A stretch of 64,000 nt of DNA from Marthasterias glacialis (GCA_911728455.2 OU452236.1:7372171-7436170); one strand, 5' to 3'. Shown: positions 12,401 to 22,305, counted from the stretch's first letter. The notes: generated from the letters alone by a model not told the origin. Numbers and translations: made by a program.

Positions 12401-13477
12401 AAAGGCATGCACAAAAAAGTCTCAACCCCCCCCCCCCAGCACGTTAACCCTCTATCAAAGTCACCCCCAACACACCCCAACAAAGTTGCCAACCAACAAA
12501 GTCGCCAAAGACAAAGGTATTCACAAACAAGTCGCCCCCCCCCCCATCCCCCCACATGTTCGCCCTCCTCACAAAGTCACCCCCAACACACCCCCAACAA
12601 ACTATAAAGTCACCAACTGCTACAGTGCTAGGTAGGCCTAGGTCTTTTCATACTTCCGTTTGGGGGGGGTGGGTTTACTGTTTTTCTCGCAATATGAACA
12701 TTGCATTTTTTAATCTATTGAGGACATTTTGTGAAGGTCAAATAGAACGTTTTCCAATAGATATCTTACTTGTGTCAAGGTAAGGATTGTTCTTGTAACA
12801 TTAATATTAATTACTTTAGTTTGACAGAAACAATTAATTTATTGTTAAAATCGAATTATTGTTAAATCAAATGAAAACGTCAATGTGAATGCCGTTAATT
12901 TTATTTTCTATTAATTAGCGGGATCCACAAGTCTCCACAAGTCTTTTGCATTTATAGCATAATTAGTGGGTGGGAATAGTGATATAGTGGGAAGGTTTGG
13001 TCTAGGTAGGCCATCAAATCCAACAGCGTCGCCAAAGAACGGCAAAATACCATGAATACTGAATTAGTGAGCAAATCTATGAATCAACTGGACATCTTTT
13101 GGACAGTTTGCAATAATTTAATCAATCTTTCTATCACGAGTTTTGGGGCAACATTTTTTTAAAGCGACTTTGTACAGGGACGAGCTAGCTGTGGGGACGA
13201 CTTTGTAGTTGGTAACTTTACTAGGGGGCGAGATGACCAGAACTCGATTCAAACATGGAGGTAGAAACAAACAATCACACAAAATAACTCACTTGGCATT
13301 CTCTGGATCTCGCCATCTATGCAACCCCAATACAATTGTGAGTAGTGATCCAATCATAAGGATGACGTAAAATAACCACATCTTAGCGTAGTATTTAAAG
13401 GTTCCGCTTAGTTCATAAAGAAGCGGTAAAAGTACCAAAACAGAAATGATAAAAACTTGCACCACGTCCAGCTCCAT
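6499..13477 (-). CDS. AGPAT: 1-acyl-sn-glycerol-3-phosphate acyltransferase (AGPAT1/2 type)
   Basis: Coding exons in transcript order: 13477-13293, 11528-11395, 9187-9006, 8873-8778, 7892-7820, 6650-6499. Together they encode 273 aa, close to the 278-283 aa of human AGPAT2/1. The enzyme acylates lysophosphatidic acid at sn-2 to make phosphatidic acid, the entry to glycerolipid synthesis, in the ER membrane. Residues 1-60 hold two hydrophobic segments. Block I is NHQSSLD (98-104, NHx4D catalytic pair). Block II spans 123-146 and ends in IFIDR. Block III is EGTR (175-178, lysophospholipid binding). Block IV is VPICPVV (200-206). All junctions are GT-AG and phases agree (2,1,0,0,1). The Met at 13477 matches the usual MDL-type start; an in-frame ATG at 13522 would add 15 residues. 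The gene is divergent from the FERM gene. AGPAT1 versus AGPAT2 cannot be settled here. Confidence 0.95.
6937..7140. mobile_element. MITE flanked by TTAA (piggyBac-like)
   Basis: 204 bp. The ends read AGGGGCTGTGTCGTCATGAT and, from the other side, AAGGGCTGTGTCATCATGAT, both continuing TATAGCAG, giving an inverted repeat of about 28 bp with few mismatches. TTAA lies immediately outside both ends, the target duplication typical of piggyBac transposition. It sits in the last AGPAT intron and has no coding capacity. Confidence 0.75.
7145..7334 (-). mobile_element. tRNA-derived SINE (Ser/Leu-like head)
   Basis: The minus strand reads GGCCAAGTGGTCTAATGCAC (A box) and, about 45 bp later, GGGTTCAAGTCCTGG (B box). 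These are internal Pol III promoter boxes without a foldable full tRNA. A body containing CACTTGTTTCCTTGAGCAAG follows. The body matches the SINE at 8.4-8.7 kb. Inserted in the fifth AGPAT intron. Confidence 0.75.
7477..7770. mobile_element. pogo/Tigger-like MITE
   Basis: 294 bp with terminal inverted repeats CAGTAGAACGCTGCTATA at both ends; similarity continues to about 28 bp, ending GA(T/A)CACTG. TA lies directly outside each end, as expected for Tc1/mariner-superfamily insertion, and the CAGTAGAAC terminus is typical of pogo/Tigger. No transposase is present. Lies in an AGPAT intron. Confidence 0.85.
8395..8738 (-). mobile_element. tRNA-derived SINE, interrupted copy
   Basis: The minus strand starts GGCCAAGTGGTCTAGTGCAA, as in the SINE at 7.1-7.3 kb, and ends in a body with GCAAGACACTTAACCATAAT and CCTTCGGATGGGATATTG. 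About 100 bp of G-run sequence (about 8577-8690) splits the tRNA-like head. That insert resembles sequence at 40.09-40.19 kb, so one repeat appears to have landed in another. Inserted just past an AGPAT exon. Confidence 0.65.
9411..9640. repeat. Imperfect inverted repeat in AGPAT intron
   Basis: TTGTCATGATAAT and TTTCACCAAGAAGAC on the left are mirrored by GTCTTGGTGAGATATTG and ATTATCATGACA on the right. Short arms with several mismatches; probably a worn fold-back element. Confidence 0.4.
10829..11350. mobile_element. Probable DNA-transposon remnant, 'CAGTCAAACTTGG' type
   Basis: The left end begins CAGTCAAACTTGGATCAA with GACAGGTGGCCACTAT inside. The right end, reversed, begins TAGTCAAACCTACTCCGGCC. 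Copies of an internal phrase (GGTCAGCTTTC..AGAGC) occur at about 11132 and 11253. Resembles pogo-like MITEs with GGCCACC internal phrases. Confidence 0.5.
11560..11685. mobile_element. Single-copy relative of the 46.7-48.3 kb minisatellite/MITE
   Basis: Begins GGGCATTTATGAATGGGAAT and continues GAGTAGTGACTCGGTCTTAA, which is one unit of the minisatellite in the aminotransferase intron. It then runs into an inverted repeat (TGGCCGTTTAAAACATTACA mirrored by GATTTTACACGGCTGTTTAA). It shows what the unit looks like outside the array. Confidence 0.7.
11992..12170. mobile_element. Fold-back MITE, 'CAGGCCT(C/T)GATCTTAA' ends
   Basis: The ends are ACAGGCCTCGATCTTAAG and, from the other side, ACAGGCCTTGATCTTAACG. 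Inside are two copies of GGGCATGCTGGCC. The CAGG termini suggest hAT-like mobility. A clean 8-bp duplication is not visible. Lies in the AGPAT second intron. Confidence 0.6.
12360..13250. repeat. C-rich repeat block with weak terminal inversion
   Basis: Poly-C runs and repeats of AAAGTCACCCCCAACACACC and AACAAAGT(T/C)GCC at 12.42-12.62 kb. A reverse-strand echo at 13.14-13.24 kb (AAAGTCGTCCCC, CTGGTCATCTCGCC) pairs with CCAGTCATCTCGTCTCCC near 12.38 kb. Proline-rich open frames here are by-products of the poly-C. Element status is uncertain. Confidence 0.35.
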
Positions 13478-13793
13478 TTTTGAACAACGTTGTATGGGTT
13501 GAGACTGGTATTCTGCACGCATGCACCAGGCTATTTCTCTTAGTGTTATAACGGTGACGGGTTACCAGCATGGGTAGAATATGGTCTAGTACCCGCCCTC
13601 TTTTTCCGTGATTTCTGATCTTCCGAGCAGCGTATGGAATGGAGGCTTGTCAACGGGGACCGACACGGCTTTGCACGGTAGATTATCAACGGAATGTTTT
13701 GGTAGTAACAGATACCTCCATGCTTTATCGTACAACATCAATTTATTACTGACATTAGTCGAGCAAGAAGTATAACAAAACTGTTCTGATTGT
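13478..13793. promoter_or_regulatory. Putative shared promoter between AGPAT and FERM gene
   Basis: The start codons of AGPAT (minus) and the FERM gene (plus) face away from each other with 316-331 bp between them, the classic geometry of a bidirectional promoter. No TATA box is obvious. The interval is somewhat richer in G+C and CpG than the neighbouring introns. Untranslated first exons could move the true start sites. Confidence 0.45.
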
Positions 13794-16700
13794 ATGATTG
13801 ATTTTAAAATGAAAAGCCAAAATGATGTTGAGATGGCCTCCAAGATTTTCGTGTCAACCTTTGATGAAACAGTTAATGTACAGGTGAGACACTTTAAAAT
13901 GTTTGTGCCTACTTTTGGCAGCCTTGGCTTGTCTTTTCTAAAGTTTCTTGCGTCAATTTAGTGTCAGTGTCATCATCATCTCGTCAATCGTTAATTTGCA
14001 TATTTTTTTAGCTTAGCTTAGCATGGACTCGATGGATGCAGTATCCTACTTCTGTCGCAGGTTAATTTATTAAAAGATAATTAAAAGAGTAAAACTGGTT
14101 CAGAAAATTAAGAATGATGGGTTTGGTTACAAAATGCAACATAAACAAGTTGTTATTTTTTTTAATATGACAGCTAGCAGCTTACAGTATAATTTCACCA
14201 GATGTTTGGTGTTCATAACATTGTTACTATAATATTTTGTTGATCAATGAAAGGTGTTAACAGATCTTGGTCATCTCTATGAACTCGGTATACTACTACT
14301 TAGTGATAAATTGTAATATGAATATACTGTTCGTTTGCAATGTAGGCCTATTGTAGCGACTAGCGGCCGACACTGCAAATGCATGGTATATTCATTATTA
14401 CAATTTCTAGTACTTCAGTAGTAGTATTAGTTATTAGAAGTACCGTAATAAATATCCTTTTATTTTGTCTTAATTGAATCAATTTAGATTCCAGTGCAAG
14501 CAGAACCAATGCTGGCTGAAGATTTCATCCTAATAGTTGGAGAAGGACTGGGTAAGATAAAAAGTGCTCCGAACTGTTTAAAAACTTGTTTAAGTCAGTT
14601 GAACCCCCGCAATAATTTTTTCAGTCGTTAGTTTGAACCTCAGTTGGCAAATGAAGCACTAAAGAAGGGCATTCAGATTGAAATTCATAATATTGTCACT
14701 ACAATAATTATTTTTCCTTTTTACACAGAAAAAAAGGGAGGTTTGTTGCTTTGACATTATGAATGATATAGGGATGCCGAAGGAAATCCCCAACTGGGGA
14801 CCAGAAAACCCTCGTAATCAGGTTTAGTTGGAACTGAAAACTAATCCACATGCAAGGCTCTGGACCGAAACGGGACTCGAACCGGGGTCCACAGAGGTGA
14901 ATGGCAGGAAAAACGCCAAGCCTCAATGCCCATCATTGCAGCTAGCACCATCAAAATCACAAAATTTAATTTTTCCTATCATTTGAAGTAATTTTTCATT
15001 TCTACATAATTCATGTAATATTGCTACTATCTTTGCAGGTTTACAGCGAAGCAGTGTTAAATTCTTTGGGCTCTTTCAAGGATTGCTAAACCCAACCAAA
15101 AAGTTCAAAAGTATCGATCTGGTACCAGTGGATGTTAATGGTGATTAAGATGTAACCTTTATTGTTAATTTTCTCCATACATATCAATTATTACTTTCCT
15201 TAAATAGTATCCCTCAGCGAACAAATTGCTTTGTATTGACTTTGAACAGGATGGACCTTATACTTCACAGAGGCAATGGAGGCAATTTCCTCCATGCTCC
15301 TGGCCATTGACTTTTTGCCCCTTGAAATGTTCCAGTACAAACTTACCCTGCCCTTACAAAAACAAGCCCCAAACCTGCTGGACATAGTGTATATGTAATG
15401 TAGGCAACTTCCAATGCTGTCTCTCTACATGTACCTCACTAGATTGTAAAAACATTGTTTTTAGCGCTACTTTATATGCCTTTTTATGTACAAAACATGT
15501 ATTGACCAATATAAAAAAAAATTATTTGTCTTACAAACAATGACAGCATTATGTTATTGTGATTTTTTTTTTATTTTATTCAGATTTGACATTTCAGAAA
15601 TGGTGCTTTGATGTAAGTAATGAGAGTAAACTATTGGAAGACCCAGTGGCTGCCAAACTAATGTACGCTCAATGCAAGGCCTACATTAACCAAGGTAGGT
15701 GATGTTCACACACCTATGAGCATTTCATAGACCTTATGCACATGATGTCACTAGAGTAGGGTGCCCTCTACTCAAGGTCAACGGGAGGTTGCTCATAGGC
15801 CCATTTTGTGGGATGCATGTACAAAGCTGTGTGTTTCCATTGTTTCCTCATCGTTTTGCTTCTAAGATGACAGGATGACGTGTATGCCTGAGGTATATTT
15901 CTATGTCTAGTTCAGGGCTCATTTTCACAAAGAGCTAAGATTGATCTTAAGATGTGTATCAATCTTCACAAAGTGTGATATCACAATAGACCTTATGCAC
16001 ATGACGTCATTTGAGTAGGGCGCCCTCGTCTAGAGGTCAAAATGAGGTTGTTCATTGGCCAATCCTGTGCGCCGCGCGTACAAATCTCTGCGTTTCCATT
16101 GTTACATCATCAATTTACCTCTAAGATGGCGGCGTGATGACGTCAATGCATAAGGTCTATACAATTTACTACATAATTTGTTTCAAAACTCAATTAAATC
16201 CAAATTAAATATTTCAGTTGATCCATCAGAATATGGCAAAAGTTGTTTGTTAATAATACTGTAGAAAATGTCAAAATAATAAAGTCAGTTTACCAACTTT
16301 TCTATCTGGACAGGTCTACTGAAACCTTCAGAAGATGTAGCCACTAAACTAGAGGGTAAGGGTTAGTGCAACTGTATCTCATATTCTCAGGAAGGACAAT
16401 AGATGGGTTGCACATGACATCGACAATGGGAAAACTCAGCCATCCTTGATGACAAAGACTGCACATTTTTTAGCACACAACTGTTCGCTACACGTAAATA
16501 CTGCACACAGCATGCGTGCGTTTCATGATTGGTTGGTAAGCAACTCAAGCTGAGTTTAAATTTACAGAGCTTGACGCGGTACAGGCTTAAATAGAAATTG
16601 TCATCAAAGATGGTGTCTATTGCAACCCATCTATTGTTAATAAGTGGATTGGAATACAGGCTTGTTTAGTCATGGCACTTGTGCCCTTTAACGAGAGACA

Positions 16701-18818
16701 TATCTCTTTGTGATTGTGAAGTGTATTTGTGTTTAACTCTGTCAGTGTCTTGGGCCCTTATTTTCAGACTATGTACTGCAGATTGTATATCTGTCCACTG
16801 TGTATTGGTTACAACACAGAACACACCACGTGATCTTAAGATGATCGTTGTGAAAGTTCAAGTTGAGACCAAATATAAAGTATAGGAAGTTAGCTTTGAA
16901 ATTGTGTATGACTTGGCTGTTTTGTGTTTTGTTTCTTGAGTTGTTATTTGAATTTTTTTTTTTTTAATTAGTTATTTACAGCTTAAAGGGCATGGCATTA
17001 CACATATTTAATATATTTTAATACACGGCATTAATGAACCCTAACGTTCGAATACACAAAAGACTTGCATGGTCTTTTACCACGAATACAGAAAGTAATG
17101 ATCCATCTGGAATAGTTAAGTACATCACACTTTGCCAAAACATCAATGGCTACAACAGTATTCAACTTCCTGACTGCAAACTCCAAGAGATGTTCAGCCT
17201 CTTACCTGATGTTGTACCAAGGAGCAGCATCAGCCTGAGCCTCCTATATAGAGGGATGCTTCTGGGAGTCACCAGAGGAGATTGCAGCGAGAAAGAGGAG
17301 TTCTTTGTCTCATGGAGAAAAATCCAAAGGTGATTGTTTTATAACGAGTAATAAACCACAAGGGAAACTGACTGGGTGTGGTTAAAAAACAAAAAGCACA
17401 TCATTGTTGTTTGGACAAGTAAATTAATTCCTATCTTCCAACTTTTAATAAACACACTTTACAATGAACCTGTGAACATCATATATCTAGTGCCACAATT
17501 GAAATAAGCAACAGTGATGTGTGACGTCTTCAAATACAATTTCCTTTACTTTCACAGTATTTCAGACAAAAGTTTATTTGTGGGATCGGTACTGGTATGA
17601 AGTTTATTATCAGTGAGCATTCAGATTGAAAATAATCTATGGATAACTACCAATCCCCTACTTTGTCTCTAAAATGGGAAACTTTGAAGAGTAACCTCGA
17701 TCTTGATGTAAAGCGCCGTCCTATGATTTGGCAGGATTTTTCCTTGGAAGAGTTGAGATTTATCCCACATTACTTCATACTAAACGGTGATGACAAATGT
17801 TGACCTGCATCTGCACAAACTGCAAGATTTTGTGTTAGCTTCCATAGAACAGTGTGTAGATTTTAAACTCATGATAAGATTATGCTTTTTTTATGAAGAT
17901 GGAGAAAGAGTCAGGAAGATGCTAATTTAGTGGCATACGACGTTTACTCAGTACCTAGTGAGGAATGTAGTTGCCTGGTCATACACAGTGAGCAAGCTAA
18001 TTATCTTCTAGCATCAACAATTGAGATGATTAAAGGATTACAGGTCAGTGTCTTAGCTCCCCAGCACCCTCCCCCAATCCTCCCTCCATCCCGAACCCTG
18101 CGTCCCTGGCTACATCTACATTTATACATGTAGTTGCCTGGTCATACACCATGAGTAAGCTAATTATCTTCTATCATCAACAGTTGAGATGATTTAAGGA
18201 CTACAGGTCAGTGTCTTATCCCCTCCCCTCCCCAAACCCTCCTTAGTTCCTCTTCCACTCTATTCTGCTGTACCTGTTCCCTGTCATTAACCTTTCTCTA
18301 TAACATCTGAAACAATAATACTTTCAATCACTTGAATAAAGGATGTCAAATATTTTCTTATTATTTTGTTTGTAATCTTAATTGGGTTTTAAAACTGTCA
18401 CAAAAGCATTTTGTATGACAATTTTTTTTCTTCTTCTAATTTTTCAAAACTACACTTACTTGACAAACTTACCAATATGCTATGAAATGCAATTTGCCAA
18501 AACATTATGGTGGTACAAGTATCAAAGGCTTGAGGCGGACTTAATTGAGCATCCGTTTTTCCATCTTAATTGAAATTTGAAGCTTAAGTCTGGCCCTCTT
18601 TGTCTCAATCAATTATTTGTCTGATGAATTTATCCTCTCTGTACTTTTTATTCTACCCACAGAGTGAATTGAAGGGACCTGTTTTTCAAACATCTGACTT
18701 GAAACGAAACAAACAGCGGGAAGTTATCGAGTGGAATAATATTGTGTATAGTGAGACGAGATTCAATGCAGAGCGGGAAATAGCCGAGTTTTACCCCGAG
18801 GTGTCCATGCTAAGGTGA
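13794..18818 (+). CDS. FERM-domain protein, SNX17/SNX27/SNX31-like, stand-alone
   Basis: Exons: 13794-13883, 14488-14551, 15039-15140, 15584-15694, 16314-16355, 17092-17329, 17899-18043, 18663-18818. All junctions are GT-AG with consistent phases; about 315 aa from 13794, or 310 from the Met at 13809. Order: F1 ubiquitin-like part (FILIVGEGLG, then VKFFGLF), F2 (FQKWCFDV, KLMYAQCKAYINQG, DVATKL, VKYITLCQNINGY), F3 PTB/PH-like part (FFVSWRKIQRWR, then helix NYLLASTIEMIKGLQ). The arrangement recalls the FERM module of sorting nexins 17/27/31, which binds NPxY-type receptor tails. No PX or PDZ domain is encoded: an in-frame stop at 13773 precedes the start. The last 51 residues are charged and unrecognised. 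The final codon sits on a potential donor (AG|GTGATT), so further exons are possible. Exact orthology is unknown to me. Confidence 0.8.
14769..14943 (-). mobile_element. tRNA-derived SINE, second family
   Basis: The minus strand begins GCTAGCTGCAATGATGGGCA, carries a clear B box (CCGGTTCGAGTCCCG), then a body with TGTGGATTAGTTTTCAGTTC and TACGAGGGTTTTCTGGTCCC. Different body from the 7.1 and 31.7 kb SINEs. Inserted in the second FERM-gene intron. Confidence 0.65.
15727..15900. mobile_element. MITE copy A, 'ATAGACCTTATGCACATGA' ends
   Basis: Starts ATAGACCTTATGCACATGAT and follows the same internal order as copy B 86 bp downstream (GAGTAGGG.GCCCTC, GTTTCCATTGTT.C.TCAT, CTAAGATG). The right end is diverged (GACGTGTATGCCTGAGGTAT). 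Older copy of the pair, in the fourth FERM intron. Confidence 0.65.
15986..16160. mobile_element. MITE copy B, 'ATAGACCTTATGCACATGA' ends
   Basis: 175 bp with terminal inverted repeats ATAGACCTTATGCACATGAC and, reversed from the right end, ATAGACCTTATGCATTGACG. Internal TGACGTCA at both ends. No coding capacity. A possible third, longer relative lies at 37.1-37.5 kb. Confidence 0.75.
16397..16636. mobile_element. MITE with perfect 16-bp terminal inverted repeats
   Basis: The left end CAATAGATGGGTTGCA and the right end TGCAACCCATCTATTG are exact reverse complements; weaker pairing (GACAT.GACAATGG against GACACCATCTTTGATGACAAT) continues inward. 240 bp, in the fifth FERM intron. Confidence 0.75.
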
Positions 18819-18908
18819 TTAATCTCATTGTATGGACAGTCAAAGGTACTAAATCAATCCATTGCAATAAACAATTTGCAAGTTCATTATCCATTATTTT
18901 TAAATAAG

Positions 18909-19550
18909 TCTGGTACAGTGACTTGATTGGTCACAAGAGAACACTCAAAAGTGGATTCCTCAGACTATTAAAAGGCGGTGTTGCTACATCACATATTTCG
19001 GGGCAAGCTTTTGTATCCTATTGGTAAGTCATTACGTCACAAGCGTGCGCATCTGCTGCACGCCAAAGTTTTTCGCTACTTCCGGTGCCAAAGCTGGCAT
19101 ATGTTACTGTGATATTTTACCGAAAAACACTGATTTCTTCGTTCAAAGACATTTCTTATGAAAGACCAATATTTTAGATCAGACATTGAGTCTTTGCCAG
19201 ACACACGTGAAAGGCAAGTCCAGAAATTATGTTGTTCTTACATAAATCATCAAAGACAAACAGTACAATGCATTGCCTATTGGCTTCTTGCAATCGATGG
19301 AGCCGGTCTGTGTGAAGTGGGTGTGACAAATTAAGTCACACTTACTGACAGGAGAGCAACCTCTAGATGGGCAAAGCCTGGTACCATTGTGCCATACACA
19401 AACATCCAGAATTGTGTATGGGTGTCCGTCGTGGTCGTTAATTAGCTGCGCAAAAACTTGCCCAGAACCATGTGACATACCAACTGTCTCTAGTCTGAGG
19501 AATTCAAATTGAAGCAATCAGTTGTGACTAAGCAAGTCATTGTACCAGAC
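18909..19550. mobile_element. DNA transposon, 'TCTGGTACAGTGACTTGA' family, long copy
   Basis: Left end TCTGGTACAGTGACTTGATT then GGTCACAAG. The right end, reversed, is GTCTGGTACAATGACTTGCT then TAGTCACAAC. Shares CGGGGCAAGCTTTTGTAT and CAGAATTGTGTATGGGTGTC with the shorter copy at 34964-35245. The middle of this copy (about 19010-19110) also resembles 33.90-34.01 kb, so it probably contains a nested insertion. Confidence 0.7.
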
Positions 19551-19710
19551 ATTATCAAATCTAACTTGCAATTAGCTTATTGAAGCAGATGCTGTGTAAT
19601 TGTCTTCTATTTTTCTATATTTGTGCATAGAGTTTGACATTGTGTGAAAAGTAACTAAAGTACTGTTTAGTCTGGAATATCCATGCCAGTAATTTCTGAA
19701 ATTGATTTAG

Positions 19711-19872
19711 GGAATAACAGTGCGAGGACCCGGTCTTCACTGCTTGGTAATGACCGGGGTGGTGGCTGGCCGCTGTTAACGACCAAGCCGGAGGCGCGGT
19801 CGTTAACAGCGGCCAGCCACCACCCAAGGTCATTACCAAGCAGTGAAGACCGGGTCCTCACACTGTTATTCC
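19711..19872. mobile_element. Near-perfect palindromic MITE
   Basis: 162 bp. GGAATAACAGTGCGAGGACC at the left is mirrored by GGTCCTCACACTGTTATTCC at the right, and pairing continues through GCTTGGTAATGACC, GGTGGTGGCTGGCCGCTGTT and AACGACC to a loop of about 13 bp. Arms of about 75 bp differ at only a few positions, so the insertion is probably recent. Open frames here in both directions are mirror images, not genes. Confidence 0.8.
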
Positions 19873-20259
19873 CATTAATAAATACCTTTTTAACGAAATA
19901 AACGGCTAAAATCGTCCATTTTGTAACTTTTCTTTCTCGGCGATACTTGCTTGTTTTGTTAGCCGGTCTTTATATCGCCGTTAATACACCCCCACGTGAT
20001 CACGTTTTGACCAATCAGAATCCACAAACTGTCCTAGGTATTTATTATATATTAATTAAATATTAATTAATTTTGACACAAAATCTTGATACATGCACAT
20101 GTATCAAAGGTAATAGAGAGTTGAAAAAGTAGTTTTCTGTAGGAAACTACATTCTTTAAGATGACTGATACTTGTCTAAAAGTTGCACTCTTCCAGCTAA
20201 GAAATATGTTATGTTACACCAGTGTTCAAGAGCTGTGTAAAAACATCGGATAGCGTTTG

Positions 20260-20521
20260 CCAGAGGGCCAAATTTCATGACTCTGCTTACCGAGGAGTTC
20301 TGCGCTTACAGTCACCATTCTCCGCTTACGGAGTTACTAACGAATATCTGCGCTAGCTGTTTTAGCAAAGAATGTTTTATTAACAAGAAGTATGCATGCG
20401 CACAAGCGAAAATTCCTTGCTAACCTGTGAAATAGACTTCCGTTAAGTGCATAATTTTCTGCTGCCATAAGCGCCAACTTTTTGCTTAGGTTAAGTAGAG
20501 CTGTGAAATTGGGTTCTGGCA
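20260..20521. mobile_element. MITE, 'GGGCCCAATTTCAT' family, worn copy
   Basis: The left end CAGAGGGCCAAATTTCATGA and the reversed right end CAGAACCCAATTTCACAGCT, with internal TCTGCTTA / CTACTTA steps, match the better-kept element at 54.6-55.7 kb. Confidence 0.55.
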
Positions 20522-21626
20522 TTTCCGTCTGCCAAGTAAAACCTTTTCTGTGTTTATCAAATTGTGTAATTAGAAGCTAGGTGGATTTTGAAGTGGGTTG
20601 TAATCTGTTGGAACTTCATGGAAAAAGGAGCTTTGGTAAAACCAAAATTCTTCTTGAATTTCCTTAATTTACCATATTTTGACCAAATCACTTTTCATGT
20701 AAATATCTATTTTGTAAAATATGCCTTGATCAGTACTTTCTGAATCAGAAAAGTTGATACTGTTTGTATATATTTAGCATGCTTTACATGTTTCTGCCTT
20801 AACTACCTACCTTTCACATATTTTTAATTTATCAACATCAATTGATTAAATCTATAAAACTAAAACTACATGTGCAGCAAATGAATTTTGACGCAATCTT
20901 ACAAGCCGAGTCAGTTGTCACCAGAATTACATTTGTATAGGTCTAGATACATGGTTTTGCACAAGCAAATTAATGGGAATGATCAAAATATTTGGCTTTT
21001 ATTCCAAAACATTCTAAATTTTACCAGTTAATGATACTTATTTGGTAGCAATTTAAAGATGTTTTACCTGATGTTCTAGAGTTGTAAACCAACAAGTAAA
21101 TTTTTATTGAAGGCCAGCGGCACAGCCAGGATTGTTTTCACAGGTGGGGCATTGTTTTTCAGTTGGGGGAAGGTGCAGGTGCTATGTTTTTTTAATGCAC
21201 TTACATGCATCTGGGGGGCCACATAGTGATAATGAAGCAATGTATTTTTAGTTTTGCTCCTCACCTCGAGATGAATGTAAACGACGAATGTGCCTTTTTT
21301 TGTGGAACTCAAAGTGCTTTATATTCATGCATCAGTGCAGGAAGAACCTAAAGAAGAAATAGTAATTTATTACTTATTTTACTTTGACGTTTATTACTTC
21401 ATTCTTTAAACTGGTGTTTGTACTGCCTAGGGGTTGTTTCCACATGGGTTTGACTGTGAAAACTCAGATATTCCTTTAAAACTATTATTGTGAAATAAAT
21501 AACTACCTTGCCTATTTGTCTTTCAGCTTGGTGTTAAAATAATGACACTGCCAGAAACGTTGGATTAAAATTCAGAACATAATTTATTTTCGTTTCATAA
21601 AATGATATTCATTCAAATAACTCAAA

Positions 21627-21918
21627 GTGGGACACTTTAGGACACTAGGGGGCAGCATACAAACCAGGTCCATTGTTTATAGACTACTTCGCAAATACCC
21701 AGTGCACATGCGTTGCCCTGAATGAGGTGCATGCTGATCTAGTTAGCGACAAAGTTTGCTAACAAACTAGGCCAGCATGCACCTCATTCAAAGGCTAATG
21801 CTCACATACCGAGTATTTACGAAGTAGATGCAGGTCTGAGCATGCATACATTTCCGAGAACAAATGGATTTACCAGGTAAGTCTGCTGCCACCTAGTGTC
21901 CCCCAAAAGTCTCCCACT
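21627..21918. mobile_element. Composite fold-back MITE, 'AGTGGGAGACTTTTGG' family
   Basis: The outer ends are GTGGGACACTTTAGGACACT and, reversed, AGTGGGAGACTTTTGGGGGA. The interior holds a second inversion: AATGAGGTGCATGCTGATCT mirrored by CCAGCATGCACCTCATTC, flanked by GTATTT(A/G)CGAAGTA motifs. Relatives at 25.3, 36.5, 40.7 and 49.1 kb. Confidence 0.7.
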
Positions 21919-22048
21919 GAAGGTACATTTACATGTACAACCACATGACTATTTAAATAGATGGTTAAAACAATTATAGCTTCTGGTCATGTAGATGTGC
22001 ACATTCATTCCAATCCTCTGGATTTCCAAGATACTAATAATCCGTGTA

Positions 22049-22305
22049 GGTTTGTAGTAGCACAATGTGTAAAATCTCTTTTGAGTGGTGGTGGCTCTGA
22101 AAAGAACGGGTGATTTACTCAACGTTTCAGATAGTATGCTCTATCCATCATCAGGTGACTGCCCTGGATAGAGTATTTTGTCCAAAACATCGAGTGAACC
22201 ACCGGCTCCTCTTAGAGCCACCACCACTCAAAGAGATTTTACACATGGTGCTACCACAAACCTATCCTATTGTCTCTCCATCCACCATGCAAACCTTCAA
22301 GTTTC
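22049..22305. mobile_element. Fold-back element with exact 13-bp target duplication
   Basis: AATAATCCGTGTA stands at 22036-22048 and again at 22306-22318, directly outside the element. Inside, GGTTTGTAGTAGCACAATGT then GTAAAATCTC and GAGTGGTGGTGGCTCT are mirrored by AGAGCCACCACCACTC and GAGATTTTACACATGG. About 35 bp beyond the right arm also lies within the duplication. A 13-bp duplication is long for cut-and-paste elements. Confidence 0.75.

Noticed and set aside
12321..12783. Proline-rich open frames on the plus strand
   Set aside because: Composition is dictated by poly-C and CCCCCAACACACC repeats; frames overlap each other and have no splice support.
19615..19901. Three overlapping open frames on both strands with near-identical peptides
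   Set aside because: They are mirror images created by the 162-bp palindrome, not genes.
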